A stretch of 64,000 bases of DNA from Pyronema omphalodes (taxonomy: Eukaryota > Ascomycota > Pezizomycetes > Pezizales > Pyronemataceae), in contig JAJJXM010000009.1 in NCBI GenBank assembly GCA_024516155.1, positions 1-64,000 of the forward strand, given 5' to 3'. How positions within the stretch are numbered: the first letter of the stretch is position 1; the number at the start of each line of letters is the position of its first letter. Below, piece by piece: positions 32,135-44,945 of the stretch. Below the pieces are notes generated by a model. The model was not told the DNA's origin. It searched no databases and saw only the letters and a list, made by a program, of their open reading frames with translations. The position numbers and the translations under genes are program-made.

Positions 32135-35100
32135 CGTTTTAGATCCTTATATTCGGTCCCTTTGTTATGTAGATTTAAGCCGCTCTAGGTCCCCTTTGTT
32201 CTCGTAGTTGGTTTGCGCGAATTCTATGCGAGTGAAGGTGAAGCGATTGTGTTTGGTCGCGCTGGGTATAGGGTTTGCTCGCAAGGTGCACCGGATTCTT
32301 CTGGGCCTACTGAGTCTGCTAAATCTGCTAAGTCCGGATGCGCTGGCTTTTCGTATGCGATGAGGGGGTGATTATTTGCCTTTATCTCCGTATCGTATGG
32401 TGTTTTCGTGATTTGTACTGTGGCGGCGGCTTGATTTGACGACTGTGAATGACACTGGGGGAACTTTGGTGAGTTATAGACGGCTTAGAGTAGGTATGGT
32501 AATTGTAGATTGTATGGGCTGGTCGTTGTCTGTGATGGCAGCGGCTGACGGGTCGACAGGTGACTTTTGGCGTGGAATAGCGACAGGTGACGAGCTGTAT
32601 GCTATGCTATGGTATGCTATGGTATGCTATGCTAGACTTGAGAAATAACTGGGTATGTGTGCGTATGATATGCGTATAACTCAGAACAGGTTGTAGTTTC
32701 GTCGTCGGACTTCGGGGGCTTTGGTACACAGTGCGAAGGTATCCAGTGTGTTGAAGACGTAGCTGGGGGAGAGTGGTGAAGTGATAAAGCTGTTGAAGCT
32801 CTGGGGATGCCGGGGGTAGGTATTGGTATGCAACCCTATGTACTAGTTGGGGTGGTGAGCTGGGGGAGATAGATAGCTGAGCTGGGGTGGAACGAAGCAA
32901 GCCAGCAAGGACACCAGCCAAGCACCGGTTCGGAGCAGGGTGGTCAGGTCAGAGTCCACTTGGACTTGTCTTCGGTGGATAGTGAGGATCGAGAGGGTAA
33001 AGAGGGTAAAGAGGGTAAAGAGGCGAGCGAAATGTGCGCGAGGTTTAAAGAAGGAAACCTCGGAATGGGAAGGGAGGAAATAGTGGAGGAAGAGGAAGAG
33101 AAGAAGGATGAAGAAGGGAGAGAGGGAGAGAGAGGGAAGGAGGAAGGATACCGAAACGATTGAAGAGTATGGCTTGCTGGGGGAACCAGGACGCGCTTCA
33201 GCTATCAGTACAATGTATGACTGGGTATGATGTTGGGTATGTAGTCCGACTATCTGCGATTCGGATGACTTGACTGGGTAAGTCTTGGTATGGATATGGT
33301 TGGAGTCGAATGTGGTGGGAAATATGGATTGTATTGGTTATATGTAGCTGTAGCTGCTCAGTCTGCTCGATGACTCTATGCTCTATGTATATGTACGATA
33401 TGTATTTGTTTTATGCTAATATAATGAAGATCCTTTTTTACTTGGGATTTCCTTTGAATTTGTAGCAGCTCAGCTCAGCTTGCAAGCTCTGGTAATCAAA
33501 GATAAAGGCGGTGTTTCGGTGTTGAAGAAAGTGCGGTGTGAAGAAGATGCTGTTTTTGTTGTTGTGGTAGTGGTAGTGGTAGTGGTGGTGGTATCTAAGA
33601 AAGCATAGAGTGAATTATGATGCGGCAGAGCAAGCAGCCGAACAGATAGTAGATACGATTTCTCACGGATAAGTATATGTATGAAGTTAGGCATCTACTA
33701 TAGACCCTCTCTTTCACTTGAGTAACAGAGCAGAGACGAACCGATAAACATCGAAACATCGAAACACAAAACACAGAACACAAAACACAAAACACAAAAA
33801 TACAGACACGAGACTTCAAGAGGTTTCCGATCAAATCTCATCAGCTGCACGAATTCAAAGTTTCAGAAAGAAAAAAAAAAAACTTTGATCATGATTTCCG
33901 CTTATTATAATTTCAGAGAGGAGCCGTGCAGAAATATGGTAATCAGTTTACTTGATACCTTCATCCTCTGTACTTTTTTCACCCACAGCAGAAAGAGAAA
34001 AAAAAAAAGTTGTCATCCATCATCCATCATCCATCGTTCAATCAGTCAGTCTACAGTCAGTCATACAGACTGTACCTCTCCCAGCTCCAGTCATGACCTT
34101 CCCTTTCATCACCCCCCCAGCCAGCAACCCCCCAGCAACTTCCCGGGGTGTGTGACGCCGTCGCGTGCAGCCATCGTTGTCCGGCGTATCCCAGGAGGAT
34201 CCTAGAGCACCTCAGTGCGTCGTAGAGGATCTAACCTGAAGAGTTCTAGGCTGCTTTTAGATACGCATGCGGGAAGATCCAAGCATCCTTTACATCCTTT
34301 GCATCCGTTGCATCCAGAACGCACGCAGAGCAATTCAGCAGTATTGCAAGTCAAGTTGAAACGCTGTTGTGATATTTCATCATTTTTGTAAAATAAAAAA
34401 AACTGTAGAGATTATCAGAGGATGGGAGAGGAAATTGAAGAGAAAAGAGTAAAAAAGAAATTAAAAAGACATCAATTGCGAGCGAGCGAGCGAGCGGGCC
34501 GGTAGGTAGGTATGACACTGAGATTCTTGCCACACCCACACCCACCCACAAAACATAAAACGCAAATGCCCGAAAACTCAAGAAAGAGGTACCGGCGATA
34601 GGATATCTATGTATGTATGTATCAAGTTTTCCCAGAGCCGCAGTTTTTGAGGTCTAGAAAATCCTCACCTTTTGACACCGTAACCGTACCTTTGGGGGGC
34701 TATCTATCTATGGTTTTATCCCCGCCTCCACTCCTCACCGCCACCACCGTTCCTAAGGTCTCCACGTATTCTATGTACCTTAAATTCCCCTTTTATGTCT
34801 GTCAACATCATCATGCTTTACATATGATCCTGACACAATCGCTTGTCCCGCCGCTTAGGACGAAGCAAGCTAGAAGTTCTAGGCTAGGGGAGCCTATGGT
34901 TAGGAGTAGAGTAGCCGTGGCGTATTACCCCGTGATGTACCCGATCACGAGGTGCTTTTGATGAAGCCCTTAAACTATTCCCAGGTCCCCTTACGGTTCA
35001 CGGCTTTTGCGGTACATACATCTTAAATCCTCATCCTCGGAAATTCTCATGCTCTGATCCACATCCAATATGTACCGTAAATTTTCTTATCCCCGGATTA

Positions 35101-38100
35101 CAATTGCGGCTGCGGATACATAGATAGATAGAGATAGAGATGATAATCCCTCACCTATAGATGCAAAAAAAAAAAATCCACTCTGCGTTTAACATTCCGC
35201 AACCGTCCCCGTGAGCGTAACAAGCAAGGCTTTCAGGCAGAAACCGTTGCTGTTGCTTGTTGCTTGATTCTGAATGTTGTGTTCTGTGACTTCTGCTCTG
35301 TGTTCTGTGAACAAGTTTAAAATAAAACAAAACAAAAATAAGCAACCATGCTGTGGCGGGATAAATGTAGCAGGGAAAATAAAGGAAACTCCCTGCATCC
35401 GCTCCGCACCCAACTCATGACGAAAGGGAGGGTGTGGTCGCGCGCGTGTGTTGGATTTGTACCGCCAAGTACTTACTTACTGTACCATATTTCTCTGTGT
35501 AATTGATTATCCTCCTGATAGTCGTCGTGCTGTGCATCCAACGGCCAACGACGTAATCAAGGAACACAGCAAAGCAAGCAAGCAAGATCAGGGCACGGGA
35601 AGATGTTTCTATGTAAAGCTGTCTTTCCTCAAAGTTTGACGTTCTGTTTGTTTTTCGAACGGATCGGATACTCGGAATGTATGATACCATATCGCAGAAG
35701 CAGCTCGCAAGCTCACACAAGCCGCTTCATTCCCCCCCTCGTCTCTAGCTAACGCCCGCCCAGCTTTTCCACCTTCTAGCGCAGAGTAGCGTTGATAAAG
35801 TCCGGGGAAACCTGGGTCGCCTCCATTCGCTTCTGCCTTCCGATGCGGGCTGGAGGACGTGCAGAAGCTCTGTCGCACCACACCAGAAGTCCTTTGCACA
35901 GCTCGTGGTATCATTGGGGGAATCCCCTTGGTTCACTTGGTTTCCGTGCACTCTCAGGACAAGCCAGAGCACTGCCATGTGTATCATCTGGTTTGCGCTC
36001 GGTTTGCTGATAGAAAAACACTCCTGCCCTTCTAGAAAACGGCAATGTGATTTTTATAGGCTGTCCCCATCAAGAACCGGCATCGGGGGGATTTGTTAGA
36101 TTGCCTTATCGATAGATATGATCGCCAACACCCGACCCGGCTGGACGAAAACCAAACGAGAATGATGCGATAGGAGAGATTGGGTTGATACTGCCCTTGG
36201 AGATAGGTATATGGCTGTAAGTAGCGATATGCTTGAGACTTGCTGACATAGAGATAGCTACGCGCACTTCTTCTATCTCGGGTCTCTGGCAATTTTTCTA
36301 TCTGTACATAACTAGGGGGATATCTTTGTGTGACGACGACTTTTCCCCAAAGCCTCCTTTCTATTATTATGAATTAGTAAACCAGCATCTGGATACACAA
36401 CATAACATCAACGGTACAAACGGAAGCAGATTGTGTAGAGAAGAGTACCAAATTAACACTTACACCGCGAGAAGCGAGACAGAAGCGAGCGGATTCGCTT
36501 CAAATCAGCCCAATTCGAGGCGGCCTTGGCTGGCCATGGCTTGTGTATATGCCACGATACTTCAAGAGTACGGTCGCTCGCTAATTTATCTTTCAATGGC
36601 CACGGCAAATGGATCTCATGGGCGATGTAAAGCGACTCTATGGTGTATGTATCTAGAGTATGCACACTCTAATCTCAAGCCGTACGTGCGCATGACGCAG
36701 CCGCGCAGGGTATATAGCGGTATCATATTTAGCAGGTGTTAATTGACACATGGACAAAGGACCTTACATGATACATAGTATTCACAGTCACACTTACATT
36801 CCTCCAGTTTGAGTCATATCCCCAGAAAAATCGTGAGTATCTTTAATCCAGTTTGTTGTCATTTCCTGTGCTGTGGCTTGCCATTACTCGCTTCCAAGTA
36901 CCAAGGACCAACAACAAGGTGAATTTGATTAGTTCTATGTACCGATTATCCCAAGCGAAATAAAGTGAAAGGCTAGTGTTTGACCGTAAACTTTTACCGG
37001 GGTAATACCAAGCATAAGCAAACTGTAATTCATTTTAGATTCGTATCAATGTGGTGTTTAGAATTCCAGTGAGTGATAAACACTGCATCCGCTGCATCAG
37101 CTATCACCAAGTAACCGGGGAAATGACGTTTAGTATAGAGTACCTAAGGAAGCTACCAATAGACTAGCACGAATGTTGTATATTCCTCGCGTGCCTCAAT
37201 TATCCGTTCGAACTTGACCAACGGGGCGGAAACCTCGGATTTGTATCCTCGGCAATCATATCGGATGCCCAAATCTCCTAGAGTATAATCGGTGAGCTGT
37301 GAATCATGAAGCGGATATTTGTTCGTATGGTATTCGAATGTTTAATTTCCACCACTGTATCCTGAGGTGTAGCAAGATTTGACACAGTCCTTGACTGGTC
37401 GCCTTGAATTTCTGCATACTTGGAGCGACTCTATCGAGTTTGATTAGTTATGAATTACATGGAGATGTCGGCGGAGGATTGAATACGTATTTAGAGTTTG
37501 CTCTTATAAAGCATGTATGTAGATAAGAAAAAAAAAATCTGAGATATTGCGCATCGCGATGCATTGCTTTCTATTCGCGGGACTCGAGATAGAATTGACA
37601 GCTAGACAGCTCTGTGGCGTCCAGAACGAAGTACCGGATATCGTTCACCGCAGTAAGTGTGAGTAAGTGTGAGTAAGAGGTATAGCAATTATAACGGCAG
37701 TATTAATATGAGATTTTGTGGGGGAAATTGGAAATCAACTCAATTGAAAAGCAAAAGATGGAAATGGAGGTTGGTAATAAGTGGAGGAAGTGAGTACAGG
37801 TGATTGAAGTTTGCATGAAGCTTTTTGGACGAAGAAAATCAACAGTTCGCAGGAGTAAAAGAAAGTATCAATGAAAAAGCATTACATTTGATATTTCAAT
37901 AGTGAAAATTATTCACCAATCCAATTGTTTTTCTCCAGGTAAGATTTTACTGTGAAAGCACGGCTATGTGCCTAGGATTTCACCAGAACGTCATCCTATT
38001 TTTGAATTTGTTTCAGTCAATTCTGTTCACCTCTCAGCAATTTCCTCCATCTCCACAACCAGCCACAAGGCTCGGTGAAAATCACACCTCATCACCAATT

Positions 38101-38397
38101 TACCGTCAAGAAAATGCGTCATATTTTCCCTGCACGACTCATCACTTCGTTACAAGTTGCAAGCCGAACCCTGAGCCCTACGCCACTGCATTCACCTACG
38201 CTAAAGCTTACCACCCGCGAAACCGCGACGCGTCGAACTAAACCGCAGAATTCAGAATTACCTTAACGCACCCGCGCGATTTTGCGGAGTACGTGCTTCC
38301 ACGCGCCGAATCGAGAAATTACGACAAAGCTACAGGCATATAGTCCTACAAAACTTACCTACAAAGTCCACGAGGCCCGACGAAGCCACCAACCACC
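32135..38397. other. 6.3 kb gene-poor divergent spacer between ATG1 and SPP2
   Basis: The longest spacer in the window apart from 45.8-52.9 kb. It holds many short low-complexity runs: GGTATGCTAT units near 32600-32633, AGAGGGTAA near 33000, GGTAGT near 33560-33590, ACACAAAAC near 33770, CATCCAT near 34017-34040, and GCGAGCGAGC followed by GGTAGGTA near 34479-34510. An open frame at 36233-36742 (169 codons) has no recognisable motif and I do not call it a gene. Long 5' leaders of ATG1 and SPP2 may lie at the two ends. Confidence 0.5.
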
Positions 38398-39792
38398 ATG
38401 TCGAAACCCTTCTCACTCTCCCTCGGAAATAAACCAGTCGTCAAGCCCCCCGTAGCAGCAAAGCCAACCTCCGCCAAACGTTCCCTTGCAGCCCTCGGTT
38501 CCGACGACGAAAGCGACGATGACACTAACCACCGGGGAAAGATTCAAGCCGTCAGTGGTTTCGCTCAAGGCACGGCTTTGGATGCTTCTGGCCAAACCAA
38601 AAAACCTGCCCCACCTCTCGTTATCCCAGCTATAGCCAACAAAGACTGGCGAGCTGAGGCGGAAGCTAGGCGAGGAAAGAAGATTTATGTTCCGGAATCT
38701 GCCACCAGGGTTGTGACGAAGGAGGATTTGGTGGAAACTGCAAATACGGGCGAAGGAGAAACTTTTGGGTTGAAGGTTTTTGAGAAGAAGACCACTGAAG
38801 TGACGGAAACTATTGAAGAAGATGGGGAGACAGTGGAGAAGAAGGTGTTGACGGAGGATGAAATTGCTATCGCAGCCCTAATGGGAGAGAAGAAGGCGAG
38901 GGAGGATTTGGTTATTGCTTCAGCCGGAGATAGTGATTGGAGAGATAAGGCAGGCAATGAGGATGATGCTTATAAGAGGGATGTGGATTCCCGGCCTGAC
39001 GTACCGACGCTGGAAGACTACGCCGCTGTTCCAGTGGAGGAATTTGGAGCTGCATTGCTCAGAGGAATGGGATGGAAGGGTGGAGATCAACTTGGCGGAA
39101 AGGGGAAGAAGGCAGATGATAAGAGCGGCAAGCTAAGATTGGTGGAGAAGAGACCTGCTTTTCTGGGAATTGGTGCGAAGCCAGTGGCGGATATTCCGGA
39201 GCTTGGAGCTTGGGGGAAGGGAGATAAGAAAGGCAAAGGGAATAGAAGGCCCGATACAACTTATGTTCCGGTGGTAATGGTGGATAAGAGGACTGGAAAG
39301 GTGGTCGACGCAGATCAGAAGGATAGCAAGAGCGATTCTGGAAGAAGTGGCAAGGAGGATAGTGGAAAGGAAATTGTGAGATCAAGGGATGATAGAGATG
39401 ATCGGGATCGGGATCGGGATTCGAGGAGAAGAGATGATGACTCTGAGCGAAGGAGATATCGGGATAGATCCTCAGACCGGTCTAAGAGAGAAAGATCATC
39501 CGACAGGTCAAAGAGAGATAGGTCGAGGGACCGTGATAGATCTAGGGATCGGGATCGGGATAGCAAGAAGGATAGTGGTCGTGATAGGGACCGTGATAGG
39601 CGGAAGGACGATGACTACGAGCGCAGGCGGCATAGAGATAGGTCATCAGACCGTTCGAAGAGAGATCGCTCTAGAGATCGCTCCAGAGACAGGAACCGTG
39701 GCGGAGATAGAGATAGAGAAAGAGATAGGTCCAGGGACAGAGGCCACCGGAGTCATAAGGAAAGAGACGACCGCGATAGACGAAGACGTTAA
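38398..39792 (+). CDS. SPP2: Spliceosome activation factor Spp2 (GPKOW-like G-patch protein)
   Basis: Single exon, 464 residues, with an ACCACC initiation context. The N terminus (KPFSLSLGNKP) and the block KDWRAEAEARRGKKIYVPES precede the G-patch, where VPVEEFGAALLRGMGWKGG lies near residues 210-230. This matches Spp2, which binds and activates the DEAH helicase Prp2 for the first catalytic step of splicing. After the conserved core (FLGIGAKPVADIPELGAWG) the last 150 residues are almost entirely Arg/Asp/Ser dipeptides, an RD/RS-like tail as in splicing regulators, longer than in yeast. The gene converges on RRP46. Confidence 0.88.
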   Translation: MSKPFSLSLGNKPVVKPPVAAKPTSAKRSLAALGSDDESDDDTNHRGKIQAVSGFAQGTALDASGQTKKPAPPLVIPAIANKDWRAEAEARRGKKIYVPESATRVVTKEDLVETANTGEGETFGLKVFEKKTTEVTETIEEDGETVEKKVLTEDEIAIAALMGEKKAREDLVIASAGDSDWRDKAGNEDDAYKRDVDSRPDVPTLEDYAAVPVEEFGAALLRGMGWKGGDQLGGKGKKADDKSGKLRLVEKRPAFLGIGAKPVADIPELGAWGKGDKKGKGNRRPDTTYVPVVMVDKRTGKVVDADQKDSKSDSGRSGKEDSGKEIVRSRDDRDDRDRDRDSRRRDDDSERRRYRDRSSDRSKRERSSDRSKRDRSRDRDRSRDRDRDSKKDSGRDRDRDRRKDDDYERRRHRDRSSDRSKRDRSRDRSRDRNRGGDRDRERDRSRDRGHRSHKERDDRDRRRR

Positions 39793-40126
39793 TGGGAATT
39801 GCCTGCCGGAGTTTGTAAATATTTTCTCTTTTTTTTGTCGGGTGTATCACATATTAGATATCAGGCGGCTTTGATTTCAGCCTTACTCCAAAGACACCCT
39901 AATTTTTATAATCGAAAGACCCAACCGAGTGAATCCTGTGATTTTCCATGAAAACCCTTGCACCATTTTACACAAGTATTGAGCCAAACTCACATATTTT
40001 CCTCAAATCATTTGTATATCATGCTCAAAGCAAGAAATCCATTAAGTTAAAGCAAACCCGACACCAAAAACGCCATTTCCCTTTTTTATAGAGCAAACAC
40101 TTTTTCCACAGCCTTAGAGTATTTTC
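39793..40126. other. Convergent 3' spacer SPP2 / RRP46
   Basis: AT-rich, 334 bp, probably the two 3' UTRs. No other feature seen. Confidence 0.6.
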
Positions 40127-40849
40127 CTACTCTCTCCACCTCATATCCATCTTAACCTTCTTCTCAATCGCCTCTCTAATGACCATACCCACAGTCTGTT
40201 CATCAATATCCATCGTTCCCTCATCCTTCTCAATTGAACACCTCCTTCCTCCTTCCTTAACCGCCTTTTCCAGATCCTCAATATCAAACTCCCCCTGTGA
40301 CTCTACCAACACACAGCGTCCCTTCTCAAACGCCAGCACATGTCTCCCACTCTCCGATTCCACCAAAGTAGAAACCAAAACCCCATTAACAGGAGTACCG
40401 GCATCAATAAGCGCCAACATAGCCGCATTAACAACAGCCGGTAAAATAGCCGTAGTATCAGAGTGATCTTCCGCTTCAACAAGCTGGATGTTGATTTGGA
40501 TACACATTCTAGGGTGGTGGGAACGAATTATAATGGGGGAGATGGCGGAGAGAAGACGGGCTTCGAGGGCGCGTTCACGGGTACCTATTTTTTGGAAGAA
40601 AAAAAAAAGTAGTTGATTAGCGAATGAAGAAATATAGAAAGCGATTCTCTGGTAGGCGGGATATGACGTACTACCGACTCCACATGCAGGACGAACTATA
40701 ACTTCGATGAAGGCTTTGTCTGGGAGCTCTTCACGAGCGCGGACTTCCATGGGGCCTGAAACGGAGGCGATGACGGTGGTGAGACCGGATTTGAAGGTTG
40801 CGCTACCATCGGCGCGGGGAAGAGGTGCTAATACGGCGGAAATCGTCAT
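40127..40849 (-). CDS. RRP46: Exosome core subunit Rrp46 (RNase PH-like)
   Basis: Two exons (40849-40675 and 40584-40127) with a 90-nt intron give 210 residues, typical for EXOSC5/Rrp46. The RNase PH fold is seen in LPRADGSATFKSGLTTVIASVSGP, in RPACGVGTRERALEARLL across the junction, and in HHPRMCIQINIQLVEAEDHS followed by LPAVVNAAMLALIDAGTPV. It is one of six PH-like ring subunits of the eukaryotic exosome, which threads RNA to the nucleases Rrp44 and Rrp6. The splice site between GVG and TRERALE falls at a motif conserved in the family, which confirms the joining. It lies tail to tail with SPP2 and in the same direction as MED4. Confidence 0.9.
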   Translation of the reverse strand: MTISAVLAPLPRADGSATFKSGLTTVIASVSGPMEVRAREELPDKAFIEVIVRPACGVGSTSYPAYQRIAFYISSFANQLLFFFFQKIGTRERALEARLLSAISPIIIRSHHPRMCIQINIQLVEAEDHSDTTAILPAVVNAAMLALIDAGTPVNGVLVSTLVESESGRHVLAFEKGRCVLVESQGEFDIEDLEKAVKEGGRRCSIEKDEGTMDIDEQTVGMVIREAIEKKVKMDMRWRE

Positions 40850-41158
40850 TGCTGGAGGGTTTGTTTTTGTGCTGGGTTGAGTTTATTGGAGGTGGTGAGT
40901 GGTGGGGTGAAACTGCTGGAAATTTGGAGCCGCGATTTGATGCTGGTGCTAGCTTGTGAGTTGACAGGGCTACGCGTGTATCTAGGCTTTTTTGCAGGGT
41001 TTCTATGGTGCTACGGGAAAACTGATATCACCGGGGATATGTATTTTTGTACAGGTGAACCGTACATATATGTAGGGCGCAGCTACCATTTTCAATTATT
41101 TATGTATTACAGAACGACGCAAGTAAGTCTATAACTACAGAGAGAATAATGAAGAACA
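40850..41158. other. Intergenic spacer RRP46 / MED4
   Basis: About 310 bp between the RRP46 start and the MED4 stop, presumably the RRP46 promoter with the MED4 3' UTR. No other feature seen. Confidence 0.5.
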
Positions 41159-42196
41159 TTATTCGTCATCATCATCTCCAGGCCATAGGTCCAAACTAAA
41201 GTTCTTTGGTGCCGCGGGTTTCGGCGCAGCATGATGCTGTTGCTGATAGCTACTTCTTCGTGCCTTCTCCGCATCATCCATACCTCCGTTGGACATGCTA
41301 TCTTTTCTAGCTTCGTCTCCCTTATCTTCCTCTTTCGGTTTATCCTCCTCTGGTATCATATCCGCTGGGATTCCATCTTTACCAAGAGCTGCTAACGCAC
41401 CCGTCTTCATTATAAACTCGTGTGGCCAAGGGGTGAATGGTAGTACACCACTATTATCCATATGAAGTAAATCTTCCTCATTGATCCCCAAAGGTAATTT
41501 AGGTTTCTCAGGTTCCTCAGGCTTAACCTCACCCTCACCTTGTGGTGGAGCTGGTGGAGGTAGAACTTGTTCTCTGGCCCATTTTTGGAAAGTAAGAGGG
41601 TTTGGTGGTTTGGAGTATTTTGAGATATTACGGGCAAATTGTAGAAGCTGATTATATTCAACCTCTTTCGGTGGTGTTCGGAATTTTGTAGATGGGGTGT
41701 CGATTAGTTGTTGTCGCGTCTCCGCTAGGATTGTTAGGATTTCTGTAAGCTTGTCATCGAGGGCATTTGAAGTTTGTTGAAGCTCGATAGTTCTGTGGTA
41801 GTTTTGTTGGTGTTCTTCTACTAAACATTGTTAGATTTGAGCTCTTGAAAGAACAATGAGAAAGCTATACATACACTCAGCAAGTGTTGCCTGGAGCTCA
41901 TCGTCCGCTTGGACTAGAGCTGCTACTGTTGCTCTGGATGGGTTGTAGGATGAGACTGACTCTATTACTTTCGCAAGGTGTTCGTCGAGATTGTCGAGAG
42001 CTTTCTGGACCGTAGTGTACATTGTGAGTTGATGAGGGTCGTGGGATGCGCGCGCGACGGAGATGCTTGCTGGGAGCATGTGATCTGCTGGTGACGAGGC
42101 ACGCATCATTCTTTCACGGTGGGGCAGCCTAGGGTCAGCCTTGCTGGGTTCAACATACATAGCGTCAACTCGCGCTTCCAGGGGATCCGCAAACAA
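41159..42196 (-). CDS. MED4: Mediator middle-module subunit 4
   Basis: Two exons (42196-41875 and 41820-41159) with a 54-nt intron give 327 residues. The MED4 core is visible: VQKALDNLDEHLAKVIESV, then YNPSRATVAALVQADDELQA, a coiled coil running across the junction (LEEHQQNYHRTIELQQTSNA to LTEILTILAETRQQLIDTP), and YNQLLQFARNISKYSKPP, the most conserved piece. The C terminus is acidic and ends in a run of Asp/Glu (LWPGDDDDE). MED4 pairs with MED9 and sits in the Mediator middle module. The first Met (42196) is taken; another at 42160 is possible, because the first 30 residues are not conserved. It is divergent from the eIF2-gamma gene. Confidence 0.88.
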
Positions 42197-42698
42197 TGGA
42201 ATACTGGTTGACGAAATCTTCTTATTTTTGGACCACTTTCATAAAAACAATTATTTATTGGTGTTAATTGAATCTAGTAATGTGATATTTACAACATCTA
42301 TAGTTTTTCCATTAATTCTGTGCTAATTTGTCTCCAGTGACAACACCTCGCCAAAGTACATACACAGCGTCTGTGGCGCCAATCTCGTTAATTACATAAG
42401 CCGCAAGATTTCGCTTTGTGGGGCAGCCACTTTTTCCAGTCAAGTCATCATTCCCCGCCAAACTTCACCTTGCCCCAGCGTTCAGCGTCAACCACACACT
42501 AGCCTTACTTGACTCATTCGAAGTAGGTATACTTTCATGCCGCCCCTCTCTCCTACTACCGACTTTTTACAAAGCCAGAGAGCTAATCTAGCACTTTTCC
42601 CACCAGAGTAAGCAAAATCGTCAACCACTGAACGACGACTTGGACGACCACCCACATACATACATCACTCACGAACAACCTACACTACACTCTTAATC
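42197..42698. promoter_or_regulatory. Divergent promoter region MED4 / eIF2-gamma
   Basis: About 500 bp between divergently transcribed genes, with pyrimidine-rich DNA just upstream of the eIF2-gamma start (42535-42690), as is common ahead of highly expressed fungal genes. No specific binding site is claimed. Confidence 0.45.
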
Positions 42699-44395
42699 AT
42701 GGCTGAAGTCGACAAGTTGGGAAACGACCTTATTGAGGTTGAGGAGCAGGAACATGAGCACAAGGACAAGTTCGGAAACGACTTGTCTGAGTCTGAGTCC
42801 GAGCCTGGCTCCCCTGGATTGAACGCCCAGTCCGACGACGACCTCGGTGATGTAACAGACCTCAAGTCTTCGCTAAAGAAGCACTCTGGAATCTCTGAGG
42901 CTGCCGCCCCCAAGCCTATCCTCCCTGCTCAGCCCGACCCAGCTACCCTCGACCTCACCACCCTTACTCCTCTCACCCCCGAGATTATTGCCCGCCAGGC
43001 CACCATCAACATTGGAACCATCGGTCACGTCGCTCACGGAAAGTCCACCGTCGTTAAGGCCATTTCTGGAGTCCAGACTGTCCGTTTCAAGAACGAGTTG
43101 GAGAGAAACATTACCATCAAGCTTGGATACGCCAACGCGAAGGTCTACAAGTGCGACAACCCCGCATGTCCCAGGCCCGGTAACTACCGAAGTTATAAGA
43201 GTGACAAGGAGGTCGACCCTCTTTGTGAGCGTGAGGGATGTGGTGGACACTACCAGCTTTTGAGACATGTCTCGTGAGTATCTCGAAATGCTGCAGAAAT
43301 GGCCATTTTTCCTAACAGCTATCCTAGCTTCGTCGACTGCCCCGGGCACGATATTCTCATGAGCACTATGTTGTCAGGAGCCGCCGTCATGGACGCCGCC
43401 CTTCTCTTGATTGCCGGAAACGAAAGCTGTCCTCAGCCCCAGACCTCCGAGCATCTTGCCGCTATTGAGATCATGAAGCTTAACCACATCATTATTCTCC
43501 AGAACAAGGTTGACTTGATGCGTGAGGCCACCGCTGAGGAGCACTACCAGTCCATCCTCAAGTTCATCCGTGGAACTGTCGCCGACGGATCCCCCATTAT
43601 CCCCATCTCCGCCCAGTTGAAGTTCAACATTGACGCCATTAACGAGGCCCTCGTCAACAAGATCCCCGTTCCCCTCAGAGACTTCACCGCCACCCCTCAC
43701 ATGATTGTCATTCGTTCCTTCGACGTCAACAAGCCCGGAGCTGAGATCGACGACTTGAAGGGAGGAGTTGCTGGAGGATCTATCCTTACCGGAGTCTTGA
43801 AGTTGGGTGACGAGATTGAGATCCGTCCTGGTATTGTATCCAGAGACGAGGAGGGAAGAGTTCGCTGCAAGCCTATTTTCTCCAGAATCGTCACTCTCTT
43901 TGCTGAGACCAACGACCTCAAGTTCGCCGTTCCTGGAGGACTTATCGGTGTGTATTCTATGACCTCCCCTATTGAATAAGTGCTAATATATCCCTAGGAG
44001 TTGGAACCCGTGTTGACCCCACTCTCTGCCGTGCCGACCGTCTCGTCGGTCACGTTCTTGGAATCAAGGGACAGCTTCCCAGCATTTACACCGACCTTGA
44101 GGTCAACTTCTTCCTTCTTAGACGTCTTCTCGGAGTCAAGACCGCCGACGGAAAGCAGGCCAAGGTTGCTAAGTTGGCTAAGAACGAGGTTCTCATGGTT
44201 AACATTGGATCCACCGCCACCGGAGCCAAGGTCATCGCCGCCAAGGCCGATGTTGCTAAGCTTCAGTTAACCTCCCCTGCTTGTACCAGGGAGGGAGAGA
44301 AGATTGCCTTGTCCCGAAGAATCGAGAAGCACTGGCGGTTGATCGGTTGGGCTACTATCGTTCGTTCCGGAAGCGCATTGGACCCTACCGAGTAA
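42699..44395 (+). CDS. GCD11: Translation initiation factor eIF2 subunit gamma
   Basis: Three exons (42699-43273, 43328-43947, 43998-44395) with introns of 54 and 50 nt give 530 residues. GTPase motifs: G1 GHVAHGKST at 109-117, G3 DCPGHD just after the first intron, and G4 NKVD. The zinc-ribbon insertion has paired cysteines (CDNPAC and CEREGCGG). Domains II and III follow ([20 protein letters not shown], then [19 protein letters not shown]). It binds GTP and initiator Met-tRNA in the ternary complex. The N-terminal 90 residues are an acidic extension longer than in bacterial or archaeal relatives. Codon use is strongly biased (GGA, GCC, AAG), as in other highly expressed genes here. Its alpha partner lies 10 kb to the right. 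Confidence 0.96.
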
Positions 44396-44945
44396 ACAAT
44401 AGAAGCTATTTTTTTCTGGCTGGCATTTGTTTTTTCTTTCTTTTGGTAGGATGGGGATCATTTGGTGTAAAAGTGCAATGTTGTTTGTTTTTCATGTTTT
44501 CGTCTTCTTCATTTGTGGTTTAAAGAAAGGTATTACTAAATGCCAAACGATGGGAAGTATACGACTGGGCGGATCTTTGGGGTCTAATGGCGTTCTTTTT
44601 TCGTATATGAATCATATGATCGCGCTATTGCGCTTCACGGTCGAAACCAATGTAGACGGAGTTTGTTTGAATCCCTCGAGAAGTTACTTGAAATGGCCGT
44701 TTTGTCTCGAAAGTACAAACTTTACTTGAAACTCCAAACATCGAAACAAAAAAAAATTGAATATCGAGCGTTACAGGGTAAAATCATAATGCTCAAGTGT
44801 CTTTTACTCATCATCCCCTCCATAACTTCGTCGTACACTGTCGTTTATTGTAGAATTAAAGATGCGACTAAAGCTAGCCTTGATATTGCTTTGCCCGCCG
44901 TAAAAATCGTGATGTAGGAGGTAGGAGATTGTGTATGGTAATTGT
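44396..44945. other. Convergent 3' spacer eIF2-gamma / Mago
   Basis: 550 bp, T-rich just past the eIF2-gamma stop. Presumably 3' UTRs; nothing else recognised. Confidence 0.5.

Noticed and set aside
36233..36742. Frame of 169 codons in the ATG1-SPP2 spacer
   Set aside because: No motif, ordinary composition, and no neighbouring exon that extends it. I see no support beyond its length.
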